Assembly: GCA_022651385.1 (NCBI GenBank)
Contig: JALCQR010000009.1
Location: 78,120 to 142,119, forward strand
DNA from: Clostridia bacterium
GTDB taxonomy: Bacteria > Bacillota > Clostridia > Lachnospirales > Anaerotignaceae
DNA: 64,000 nucleotides
Reading direction: 5' to 3'
Position numbers and translations under genes: made by a program. Each line of letters starts with the position of its first letter. The first letter of the stretch is position 1. Below, piece after piece: positions 51,807 through 59,871 of the stretch. The notes under the pieces are model-generated. The model was not told where the DNA came from. It ran no database searches and saw nothing but the letters and a program-made list of their open reading frames with translations.

Positions 51807-52028
51807 TTATAACTTTTGACGCACTCCGCCATTATCAAAAGCAAAAAGCCTACTTGGAGTACATTGGAAAAGTGTACATAATTCTTCAATTACTTCATAT
51901 CTGATAGATGAAGTCTCATTATTAACCATTTTATTGAAATTTTGATAGCTCATTCCAAGTCTTTTGTATAACCAGTATTTTGTTTTACCGTTTTCCTCAA
52001 GAAGGTTTAACACGTCTAATTTTACCAT
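51807..52028 (-). CDS. Cro/C1-type (XRE) helix-turn-helix regulator
   Basis: A 73-aa DNA-binding protein, MVKLDVLNLLEENGKTKYWL, with the helix-turn-helix YKRLGMSYQNFNKMVN and the closing IEELCTLFQCTPSRLF. Proteins of this type are small stand-alone regulators. ATG 52028 is chosen; the frame is open to 52112 but that part crosses a terminator hairpin. The regulated genes are unknown. Confidence 0.8.
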   Translation of the reverse strand: MVKLDVLNLLEENGKTKYWLYKRLGMSYQNFNKMVNNETSSIRYEVIEELCTLFQCTPSRLFAFDNGGVRQKL

Positions 52029-52067
52029 TTTCCATCGCCCTTTCTTAATATTTTCAAAAATACTCTG

Positions 52068-52107
52068 AAAAAAACAAAAAGGTGGACAATTTAAAATTGT
52101 CCACCTT
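52068..52107 (-). terminator. Strong terminator (minus strand)
   Basis: A 25-base perfect palindrome, GGTGGACAATTT-A-AAATTGTCCACC (52081-52105). On the minus strand it is followed by a T-rich run. It would end transcripts from the deacetylase fragment at 52191. Confidence 0.85.
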
Positions 52108-52190
52108 GACATAGCTAATGTTTAATTACCTTACAAGAGCATTATACAACTGTTATCGGTTTTTGGCAACACTTTTTTAAAATTTTTTTT

Positions 52191-52433
52191 TCATTCAGCA
52201 AACTGTCGGCCTTCATGGTCAATTTTGTAGTTATCTTTATATATCAATTCACTTACAGGCACTATTTCATAGCCTTTTTCCTTTAACCCTTTTAAAATTG
52301 TATCAAGAGCCTGCGGTGTATACTTAGCGTCATTGTGAAAAAGTATTATTGAGCCGTTCCCCAAATGCTTATGATTAAGGACACGTTTTATCTCATCTTG
52401 GACGCCGTATCCTTTCCAATCGAGACTATCAGC
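52191..52433 (-). pseudogene. 3' part of a spore-type polysaccharide deacetylase, interrupted
   Basis: On the minus strand the frame reads ADSLDWKGYGVQDEIKRVL, then GNGSIILFHNDAKYTPQAL and GYEIVPVSELIYKDNYKIDH before its stop. This is the C-terminal third of the NodB domain of PdaA/PdaB-like cortex or spore deacetylases. Upstream of ADSLDW the homology stops, and within 65 bases a serine recombinase begins on the other strand. The sequence of this part is well conserved with no stop, so it may still be used if DNA rearrangement rejoins it to its 5' part, which is not in this window. Confidence 0.75.
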
Positions 52434-52497
52434 ATTTGAAATAAAATAAAACAACGTGAATACAATGTTTTTAAAGAGGCTTTTTAGGTGAAATTTT

Positions 52498-53850
52498 ATG
52501 GATGCCATATATTTAAGACAATCTGTAGACAAAAAGGACTCTATATCCATAGAAACACAGCTTGAAAAATGTCTGAAGGAAAGCAACGGAAAATATATGG
52601 TTTTCAGTGACAAAGGGTTTTCCGGCAAAGACACAAACAGACCTCAGTTTCAAAAAATGATGAAGCTGATAAAAGAAGGCAAAATTAACAGAATAATTGT
52701 ATACAGACTTGACAGATTCAGCAGGTCAATTGCGGATTTCTCGGCTTTATGGCAGGTATTAAGTGCCAACGGTGTTGAGTTTATATCGGTAAACGAACGT
52801 TTTGACACCTCCACGCCTATAGGCCGTGCCATGCTTTATATCATTATGAGCTTTGCACAGCTTGAAAGAGAAACAATTGCGGAAAGAATACGTGACAATT
52901 ATTTTTCGAGGCTTGAAAAAGGTATTTGGCCGGGAGGACCGGCGCCGTATGGATTTGACATAATCAAAAAAAATATACAAGGCAAAAATTTTTCTGTTTT
53001 GTCTGAAAACGAAAATGCCGCAAATGTGAAAGAAATTTTTGATTTATACAGCAGTGAAAAAGTAAGCCTTGGTGAGATTGGCAAATATATGCGCCAAAAA
53101 GGTGATAACAATCTTACTTGGAACAATCTTTCGGTATCAAGAATTATAAAGTGTGCCGAATATGCCGTATGTACATCGGAGTTCTATTATTATCTGATTT
53201 CGCAAAGCATTAGTATTAAATCAAGCTTTGATTGTTTTGACGGAAAATCCGGCGGAATACTGTGCAAAAAAACATTTGCGGTTTCATTTCACAAAGGAAT
53301 AGTTGACGCAGATACTTGGATTAAATGCAATGAAAAGATTAAAAAAAACAGCGCAATTAAAAATACAGGCAGAGGAAAATATTCTTTTCTTTCCGGTATG
53401 CTTAAATGCGGAAAATGTATGAGGACAGTAAAAATAATAAACTCGTCAGGTAAACTGTACCTTTTTTGCTCCGGCAGAACAAACGGGCATCTTTGCAAAT
53501 GCGATATAAAATGCGACATTAAAGTTATAGAAAAACACGTTTTAAAAACAGCTGAAAATATATTAAAATCATGCGTTTTTCAGCCGGATAAACCTATTTG
53601 CAATGATGAAATAAGCAAGAAAATACAAAGACTTATTGATATAATGTGTGACTGTCCTGCTGAAAATGTGGATCTTATAAACGAAAGAATAAAGCAGCTT
53701 TGCAAAATGAAAGAAAAAAGCAATAATCCAATTAATATAGAAATTGATTTTGAAGGTCTTGATTTGGAAAACAAGAAAAGAATTTTTAGAAAATTAATTA
53801 AACAAATAGTAGTTGAACAGGAAAAGGCAATTATATATTGGAATTTCTGA
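52498..53850 (+). CDS. Large serine recombinase
   Basis: A 450-aa site-specific recombinase. The resolvase domain (1-145) has the catalytic Ser9 in YLRQS, and Arg residues in YRLDRFSRS and FAQLERETIAERIRD. A recombinase domain (about 150-280, GGPAPYGFD) follows, then a zinc ribbon (about 300-345, CGKCMRT and FCSGRTNGHLCKC) and a coiled-coil C-terminus. The family excises and integrates phages, mobilisable elements and the intervening elements of sporulation genes. AGGTG is 9 bases before the ATG. It is adjacent to the interrupted deacetylase and reads away from it. Confidence 0.92.
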   Translation: MDAIYLRQSVDKKDSISIETQLEKCLKESNGKYMVFSDKGFSGKDTNRPQFQKMMKLIKEGKINRIIVYRLDRFSRSIADFSALWQVLSANGVEFISVNERFDTSTPIGRAMLYIIMSFAQLERETIAERIRDNYFSRLEKGIWPGGPAPYGFDIIKKNIQGKNFSVLSENENAANVKEIFDLYSSEKVSLGEIGKYMRQKGDNNLTWNNLSVSRIIKCAEYAVCTSEFYYYLISQSISIKSSFDCFDGKSGGILCKKTFAVSFHKGIVDADTWIKCNEKIKKNSAIKNTGRGKYSFLSGMLKCGKCMRTVKIINSSGKLYLFCSGRTNGHLCKCDIKCDIKVIEKHVLKTAENILKSCVFQPDKPICNDEISKKIQRLIDIMCDCPAENVDLINERIKQLCKMKEKSNNPINIEIDFEGLDLENKKRIFRKLIKQIVVEQEKAIIYWNF

Positions 53851-53973
53851 TATTTGCATTATGTGCTATTGACAATGTACGTTTTTTTAAATACCCTTAA
53901 TTAAGAAAATAAAAAACAAATTGGTTTTGTCATTGTGACAAGGCCTTTATAAATATAATTAAGGAGTTTGCAG

Positions 53974-54621
53974 ATGGAAAACATAGAACTTGTTATTTTT
54001 GACATGGACGGACTGATTTTTGATTCGGAAAGAATATTTATGGAGCAGCTTGGCTCTGTAATGGCCGAGTACGGATACGTTCTTACAGAAAACATATATC
54101 TTAAAACAATTGGGCTTAACGGAATAATACTTAAGGAAACAATGCTTAAGCAGTACGGCGAGAACTATCCGTTTGAGGAAATAAGCCATAAAGCCAGGAA
54201 ACGGGTAAATGAAATAGCCGAAGACGGAAAACTTACAGTAAAAAAGGGGATACCGGAGCTTTTGGAACACATAAAACGAAAGAACATTAAAAGCTGTGTG
54301 GCGTCATCATCTCCTACGAGATTTGTTGAGCAATACTTAAAACTGTACGGATTATATAATTATTTTTCTGGAGTTACCGGTGGCGAAAAAGTTGCCAAAT
54401 CAAAGCCGGAGCCAGATATATTTTTAAAAGCCTGTGCAGACTTTGATGTTAAGCCGGATAAAGCAATTGTGCTTGAAGATTCTCAAAACGGGATAATAGC
54501 GGCTTACAGGGCAAAAATCAGGTCAGTGTGTATACCTGACATTAAAGTACCAGACGAAGAGATTTTAAAAACAGCTTTTTTGGTTGCCGACAGTGCACTT
54601 GATGTAATTAAAATAATATAG
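53974..54621 (+). CDS. HAD-family hydrolase (beta-phosphoglucomutase-like)
   Basis: About 215 aa. HAD motifs are visible: DMDGLIFDSE (nucleophile Asp plus Asp), CVASSSPT (motif II), KSKPEPD (motif III Lys) and VLEDSQNGI (motif IV). The cap is of the small helical type. It is likely a sugar phosphatase or phosphomutase of unknown substrate. AAGGAG lies upstream of ATG 53974. Confidence 0.88.
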   Translation: MENIELVIFDMDGLIFDSERIFMEQLGSVMAEYGYVLTENIYLKTIGLNGIILKETMLKQYGENYPFEEISHKARKRVNEIAEDGKLTVKKGIPELLEHIKRKNIKSCVASSSPTRFVEQYLKLYGLYNYFSGVTGGEKVAKSKPEPDIFLKACADFDVKPDKAIVLEDSQNGIIAAYRAKIRSVCIPDIKVPDEEILKTAFLVADSALDVIKII

Positions 54622-54775
54622 CTTTTTGTAACATGTAAAATTGCGATATTATTTTAAATGACAAAACCACTGCTTTTTATGTGCAATCAAAACAAAAATA
54701 TCAAAAAATGACATTCAAAAATTAGTAATAAATTTCTTGTTTTTTCAAAAATTTGTATAATTTGACATATATTCG

Positions 54776-54803
54776 TTGACATTTTACTTTGCAGAGGTAT
54801 AAT
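54776..54803 (+). promoter_or_regulatory. Promoter of the cobalamin riboswitch operon
   Basis: TTGACA (54776-54781) and TATAAT (54798-54803) with a 16-base spacer lie directly before the riboswitch. The preceding 54622-54775 is AT-rich and shows no gene. Confidence 0.7.
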
Positions 54804-54808
54804 TTAAT

Positions 54809-54975
54809 TATGCTTTTGGTGCTGAATTTTAGTTTCAGATAATAGGGAAACAGGTCGAAGTCCTGTGCGGTCCCGCCGCTGTATGAACAAAGCTTTTTTA
54901 CATTTAGGCCACTGTATAATTTATGGGAAGGCGTAAAAAAGCACTGATGTTTGAGCCAGAAGACCTGCCAAATGC
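54809..54975 (+). promoter_or_regulatory. Cobalamin (adenosylcobalamin) riboswitch
   Basis: The conserved blocks are in order: GGGAAACAGGT, GTCCTGTGCGGTCCCGCC, GCCACTG, GGGAAGGC and GAGCCAGAAGACCTGCC. They match the class I cobalamin aptamer. The region to the next gene contains alternative stems (GCACA/TGTGC and ACGG...CCGT) that could act as expression platform. It controls the CbiMNQO genes. Confidence 0.95.
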
Positions 54976-55054
54976 ATGCACAATATGTTACGGTGTATAA
55001 CTAAAGTGTGCTTTATTTATACCCGTTCCTTAAAACAAAAAAGGAGTGGAGAAA

Positions 55055-55807
55055 ATGTCAAACGCAGAAAGAAAAACAATTGCCGCGTCAACAGTATTCG
55101 CGGCAATGTTTTGTATAGCGCCGTATGCTTACGCTATGCATATCATGGAAGGTTTCCTTCCGCCTAAATACTGTATTATGTGGGGTGCCATATGTGTACC
55201 GTTTTTGGTTGCGGGTTTTATTTCTCTAAAAAAAATCATCAGAGACCACAGAAGGGCGGTAATCATACTTGCAATGGCAGGCGCCTATACTTTTGTTTTG
55301 TCATCGCTTAAAATACCATCCGTTACGGGAAGCTGTTCACATCCTACTGGCACCGGTCTTGGGGCAATTCTTTTTGGCCCGAGCGTTATGAGTGTGCTTG
55401 GTATTATAGTGCTTATATTCCAGGCGCTTTTGCTTGCTCACGGCGGTATTACCACTTTGGGTGCAAACACTTTTTCAATGGCTATCGGCGGCCCGTTTGT
55501 GTCGTACGGAATATATAAATTATGCCTTAAACTAAAATCACCTAAATCTTTAGCCGTTATGCTTTCGGCTACAATCGGCGATTTATTTACATACTGTATT
55601 ACATCTTATCAGCTTGCACTTGCTTACCCGTCAAAGGTTGGCGGAGTTACAGCCTCGGCTTTGAAGTTCCTTTCTATATTTGCCATAACACAGGTACCGA
55701 TTGCCATAATAGAAGGCATAGGAACAGCTCTTGTAGTGGCAATGCTTGAAAAATATGCTTCAAAAGAGCTTACCGACATTAACTTTTTAAAGGGGGCTGT
55801 TAAATAA
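55055..55807 (+). CDS. cbiM: Cobalt ECF transporter substrate-capture protein CbiM
   Basis: About 250 aa, polytopic, starting with a signal-like segment and [16 protein letters not shown], the CbiM hallmark in which the Met-His-Ile N-terminus of the mature protein binds cobalt. [13 protein letters not shown] and [19 protein letters not shown] are further family motifs. ATG 55055 follows AAGGAGTGG. It is controlled by the cobalamin riboswitch. Confidence 0.95.
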   Translation: MSNAERKTIAASTVFAAMFCIAPYAYAMHIMEGFLPPKYCIMWGAICVPFLVAGFISLKKIIRDHRRAVIILAMAGAYTFVLSSLKIPSVTGSCSHPTGTGLGAILFGPSVMSVLGIIVLIFQALLLAHGGITTLGANTFSMAIGGPFVSYGIYKLCLKLKSPKSLAVMLSATIGDLFTYCITSYQLALAYPSKVGGVTASALKFLSIFAITQVPIAIIEGIGTALVVAMLEKYASKELTDINFLKGAVK

Positions 55808-56112
55808 TGAAGTTTAATAAAAAAACAGCGGCTATATGCATAATTATTTGCGTTATAATAGGCGTTATACCTCTTATTTTTGATAAAGGAGCCGAATTCG
55901 GTGGAAGTGACGATGCTGCCTCAGACGAGATATCGCAAATAACAGGAACCGATTACAAGCCTTGGATAACCCCTCTTTTTACACCTCCGAGCACGGAAGC
56001 CGAATCACTTTTATTCTGTATACAGACAGGTATAGGAGCCGGAATTTTTGGATTTTGCGCAGGGAGGCTGTATGAAAGGAAAAAGAAAAATCGGGATAAT
56101 GATGAATTATGA
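55807..56112 (+). CDS. cbiN: Cobalt transport protein CbiN
   Basis: A 101-aa protein with two membrane helices (about 8-25 and 73-90) around an outside loop with FGGSDDAASDEISQ and YKPWITPLFTPPS, typical of CbiN. It works with CbiM in cobalt uptake. Its ATG overlaps the cbiM stop by one base. Confidence 0.93.
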   Translation: MKFNKKTAAICIIICVIIGVIPLIFDKGAEFGGSDDAASDEISQITGTDYKPWITPLFTPPSTEAESLLFCIQTGIGAGIFGFCAGRLYERKKKNRDNDEL

Positions 56113-56870
56113 CGGACGCAATTGCCTATTCAAGTAAATTAAGAAAAATAAATCCTCAGACAAAAACATGGTTTGCCCTGTGCACGCTTTTTTTATGTGT
56201 GTTTATGCACGATATATATGTATCAATTATCGTTATTGCTTTTATGTGGAGCGTAATATTTTACGGCTGCAAAATAAGAGCTCATGAGCTTTTTCATTTA
56301 ATAGCAATTCCTGTTTTGTTTCTCATAATGAGCATGGCAGCCATAATTTTGAATATTTCAGGCACACCTGAAAAGCTTTTGGCGCTCCCGTTTTTCGGTA
56401 AGTATATTACTTGCTCAAAAGAAAGCGTATATAAAGGCATAAGTACGATTATCACGGCTTTTTCGGCTGTAAGCTGTATGTATTTTTACGCTCTTACAAC
56501 ACCGCTTAATGATATGATAGCAGTTATGCAGAAACTGAAAATTTCGGACGTTATTACAGAACTTTTTATGCTGATTTACAGGTTTATATTTATGCTTTTG
56601 GATATTGCGGAGGATATTTTTACAGCGCAGAAATGCAGGCTTTCTGAAAAAAACATTAAAATTTACTTAAAATCAACGGCGATACTTTGTTCTGTACTTT
56701 TCATACGTGCTTTTAAAAGAGCCGATATACTTTATACTGCTATGGAATCAAGAGGATATGACGGCAGAATAAATACTCTTAAGAAAAAATTTGAAAAAAA
56801 CTTTAAAATAACTGTTTTTGCTGTGTTTTTCGATTTATTTTTAATTGCATTATATATTTGGAGGAAATAA
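56109..56870 (+). CDS. cbiQ: Cobalt ECF transporter transmembrane protein CbiQ
   Basis: A 253-aa EcfT-family protein with about six helices and the coupling motif region near the C-terminus (AMESRGYDGRI). The start overlaps cbiN by 4 bases. It links CbiM/CbiN to the ATPase. Confidence 0.92.
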   Translation: MTDAIAYSSKLRKINPQTKTWFALCTLFLCVFMHDIYVSIIVIAFMWSVIFYGCKIRAHELFHLIAIPVLFLIMSMAAIILNISGTPEKLLALPFFGKYITCSKESVYKGISTIITAFSAVSCMYFYALTTPLNDMIAVMQKLKISDVITELFMLIYRFIFMLLDIAEDIFTAQKCRLSEKNIKIYLKSTAILCSVLFIRAFKRADILYTAMESRGYDGRINTLKKKFEKNFKITVFAVFFDLFLIALYIWRK

Positions 56871-56872
56871 AT

Positions 56873-57709
56873 TTGCATTTAATAGAAGTAAAAAATGTGG
56901 AATTTTCATACGACGGTAAAAACAAGGCACTTAAAGGCGTGAATCTTACAATAGAAAAAGGCGAGAAAATAGTTTTTATAGGCTCAAACGGTTCGGGAAA
57001 GTCAACGCTGTTTTTTTGCTTTAACGGCATAAACAAACCTCAAAAAGGTGAGATTTTATTTAATGGAAAAAAAATTGACTATTCAAGAAAGGGGCTTCTG
57101 GAACTCAGAAAAAATGTGGGCATTGTTTTTCAGGAGCCCGACAATCAGCTTTTTTGTGCCGATGTTTTTCAGGAAATATCGTTCGGACTTCTGAATATGG
57201 GCGTTTGCAGCGAGGAAGCCGCAGAAAAAGTGGATAATATTTCAAAGGAAATGGAAATAAACACATTTCTTGACAGGCCTGTTCACGCATTAAGCGGAGG
57301 CCAGAAAAAACAGGTTGCCATAGCCGACATAGCTGTTATGGAGCCTAAACTCATGATACTTGATGAGCCGGCCTCGGCGCTTGACCCTAAGCATAAGAAG
57401 ATTGTACGAAAGCTGACTGATGACATATATAAAAGAAACACAACCGTAATCGTATCCACCCATGATATGGATTATGCTTTATCATGGGCGGACCGATGTG
57501 TTGTATTTGACAACGGAAAAATAATTGCCGACGGTAAACCGGAAGATATACTTTCCGATGATAATGTAATAAGCCAAGCCAATCTTGAACAGCCTGATGT
57601 GCTGAAGCTTTATAAAAATATGTTAAAAAGCGGTATTATTAAAGAAAAGAAAGTACCTAAAACAATTTCTGAGATTGAAAAATATATCACTGATTCTTTT
57701 CAAGCATAA
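56873..57709 (+). CDS. cbiO: Cobalt ECF transporter ATPase CbiO
   Basis: About 278 aa, with Walker A GSNGSGKST, Q-loop VFQEPDNQLF, signature LSGGQKKQVAIA and Walker B LMILDEPASALDP. TTG 56873 is preferred, 7 bases after GGAGG; the TTG at 56858 lies before it. The 3' end overlaps the convergent esterase gene by 23 bases. Confidence 0.94.
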   Translation: MHLIEVKNVEFSYDGKNKALKGVNLTIEKGEKIVFIGSNGSGKSTLFFCFNGINKPQKGEILFNGKKIDYSRKGLLELRKNVGIVFQEPDNQLFCADVFQEISFGLLNMGVCSEEAAEKVDNISKEMEINTFLDRPVHALSGGQKKQVAIADIAVMEPKLMILDEPASALDPKHKKIVRKLTDDIYKRNTTVIVSTHDMDYALSWADRCVVFDNGKIIADGKPEDILSDDNVISQANLEQPDVLKLYKNMLKSGIIKEKKVPKTISEIEKYITDSFQA

Positions 57710-58370
57710 ATTTTATTCCAAGTGACAGTCGTTTAGGTATTTTTGAAAAATGTCCGCCTTCATTTAAAACATATGTTGTTTGTGATACATTTGTGTCGTT
57801 TTTTAATATTTCATATATCTCACTTGTGCGCTGGCCCACAAGCCTCATTTTTGGATTTTTTGTTTTGTGTTCATCCTTGCCCAGACTTAAGTATATTCTT
57901 GAGTTTGGACGTGGATGTTTTTTTATTATGTAGTCTAAAAAACCATCGTACCATAAGGAACCTGAGCAGCAGGCGCATGCTGAAAACAAATCGCTTTCAT
58001 ACATACTCCATAAAGCCATAAGTCCTCCCAGAGAATATCCCAAAATCACATTTTCTTTCACATCCATTTTTTGGGAAATCTCAGGTAATAAAGAAGCAAT
58101 AAAATTCAGTGTTTCAGGCGCTTTTCCACCGAAACTGCTGCCTTTAAACACCGCCTTAGCCGGCCATGGAGTATAATCGTCATTCCAATTTACGGGAATA
58201 AAAGAGACTATGCCAAAATCATTCCTGTCTGTAAGTTTTATAATTTTCTCGGCCTCATCAGACATACCATCACCACATAGCGCAAATACTGCCGATATTG
58301 GAAAAATCGGACTTTCCGGCATAAATACTTGAACTGTTTTGTTTTTGAATTCAAATTGTATGGTTTTCAT
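57687..58370 (-). CDS. Alpha/beta hydrolase-fold esterase
   Basis: About 227 aa, resembling enterochelin-esterase-like or predicted esterases. The nucleophile elbow is LGYSLGGLMA (Ser about 119), with a downstream Asp candidate in LSLGKDEHKTKNP and His in NEGGHFSKI. There is no signal peptide. ATG 58370 follows GAGGTG; the frame is open to 58403. The substrate is unknown. Confidence 0.75.
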   Translation of the reverse strand: MKTIQFEFKNKTVQVFMPESPIFPISAVFALCGDGMSDEAEKIIKLTDRNDFGIVSFIPVNWNDDYTPWPAKAVFKGSSFGGKAPETLNFIASLLPEISQKMDVKENVILGYSLGGLMALWSMYESDLFSACACCSGSLWYDGFLDYIIKKHPRPNSRIYLSLGKDEHKTKNPKMRLVGQRTSEIYEILKNDTNVSQTTYVLNEGGHFSKIPKRLSLGIKFMLEKNQ

Positions 58371-58458
58371 TTTTAACACCTCTTTATCATTATTATACTG
58401 CAAAGTAAAATAAGTTGTGGTAAAATATTATTATAAATTGTGGAAAGGAATGAATATT

Positions 58459-59160
58459 TTGAAATTTTATCTTTCTGGAGATTTAGAAGAAGTAAAAAAA
58501 TATATTGATATTGATTCAATTGACAGAACTGATGAACCTGAAGAAGGTGTAATTGAGTTTGATTTTTTTTGCGGAAAAGTACCTGAAAAAGATGATTTGC
58601 TTATCGAAATGGATGCAGATGTAAGTTTTGATCCGGAATATGATTCGGTTTCGGAAAAATATGTTTTTGTTGTAGGCGCTGATGAAGAAAAACTAAAAAA
58701 AGCACTGAAAGAAGCAGAAGATACTGTTGAGAGTGCTCCTTTTTTCCCGTTGGACTGGAAACCTGAAAGGGGGAAAAAAAGATATGTGCTTAACAGCATG
58801 ATGTGTTTTGAAAATATGCGCGACTGTTTAATGTATATGGACTTTATTATGAACTGTCTAAACGGAAGCGGTTTTTTCAAAATGGATATGTCTATAGTTG
58901 GGTTGGAGTTTTCGTCGGATTCAAACAAAATAAGATATATTAAAAACTGCAAAGACAATGAAATAGACAATATTAAAAATCTTCATGGAACAATTGCTGT
59001 TTTTGATATAGACAGCAAAGTTAATGGTTTGGAATATCTTTCAGGTGTTGTAAACGATATGCATACTCACCTTGAAAAAATATCGGATTCTAAAATGCAC
59101 TTTTTGCAGATGTTTTATATCGAGGGAGATACATCGCTTATGTATTTTTATTGGAAATAA
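58459..59160 (+). CDS. Hypothetical protein
   Basis: About 233 aa, acidic, no membrane segment and no recognised domain. Segments such as LSGDLEEVKKYIDIDSID, KKRYVLNSMMCFENMRDCLM and VGLEFSSDSNKIRYIK suggest an alpha/beta globular fold. TTG 58459 is 9 bases after AAAGGA; ATG 58450 is directly adjacent to it and less likely. It is divergent from the esterase and 10 bases upstream of the NUDIX gene. Confidence 0.6.
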   Translation: MKFYLSGDLEEVKKYIDIDSIDRTDEPEEGVIEFDFFCGKVPEKDDLLIEMDADVSFDPEYDSVSEKYVFVVGADEEKLKKALKEAEDTVESAPFFPLDWKPERGKKRYVLNSMMCFENMRDCLMYMDFIMNCLNGSGFFKMDMSIVGLEFSSDSNKIRYIKNCKDNEIDNIKNLHGTIAVFDIDSKVNGLEYLSGVVNDMHTHLEKISDSKMHFLQMFYIEGDTSLMYFYWK

Positions 59161-59170
59161 GGTGTTTTAT

Positions 59171-59782
59171 ATGAGCAGAATTATAAAAGTAAAAAAACAG
59201 ACTCAAAACAAATTTTTAAATATGTATGAGTTTGAATCCGAAAGAAGAAATAAAAGCAGGTTCAGCTATTTTGTTTCATCAAGGGCCGAAAATGAGAAAG
59301 ACCTTAAAATAAACAAAAAAGTATTAACTGCCGACGGTGTTGCTATTTATGGAATTTACCATGACAACGAGGACAGAGTAGCCCTTGTAAAACAGTACAG
59401 GTATACAATTGGGGATTATGTATATGAATTTCCGGCAGGGCTTGTGGAAAAAGGCGAGGATGTTTACTCGGCGGCTGTAAGAGAAATGTATGAGGAAACA
59501 GGGCTTAATCTTAAACCCTTTAAAAGCGAAACGTATTCAAAGCCGCTTTTTACTACTGTGGGAATGACGGACGAGACTTGCTCAACGGTTTTCGGGTATT
59601 TATCAGGTAAACCTACAAATTGCCATCAGGAAGCAACCGAAGACATACAGGTTGTGCTTGCATCAAGAGACGAGGCAAAAAGAATACTGAAAGATGAAAA
59701 AATAGCTGTTATGTGTGCATATATGCTTATGCATTTTATTTGCAGCAAGGACCCGTTTTATTTTATAAAAGATTTGAAATAA
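59171..59782 (+). CDS. NUDIX hydrolase (ADP-ribose pyrophosphatase-like)
   Basis: About 203 aa. The NUDIX box GLVEKGEDVYSAAVREMYEE is complete, preceded by YVYEFPAG. Family members of this length act on ADP-ribose or other nucleoside diphosphate derivatives. ATG 59171 follows AAGGTG; the frame is open upstream inside the previous gene. Confidence 0.85.
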   Translation: MSRIIKVKKQTQNKFLNMYEFESERRNKSRFSYFVSSRAENEKDLKINKKVLTADGVAIYGIYHDNEDRVALVKQYRYTIGDYVYEFPAGLVEKGEDVYSAAVREMYEETGLNLKPFKSETYSKPLFTTVGMTDETCSTVFGYLSGKPTNCHQEATEDIQVVLASRDEAKRILKDEKIAVMCAYMLMHFICSKDPFYFIKDLK

Positions 59783-59871
59783 TTAACAATTTTTCAAACA
59801 TGTTTCACATATCCTTCATATTTTTATTTTATAATTAAGAAAGAATTCTTTTAAAAACGGTGGTGATACAT

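Noticed and set aside
52434..52634. N-terminal extension of the deacetylase fragment across the recombinase start
   Set aside because: The residues before ADSLDW do not resemble deacetylases and overlap the recombinase gene; no ribosome site.
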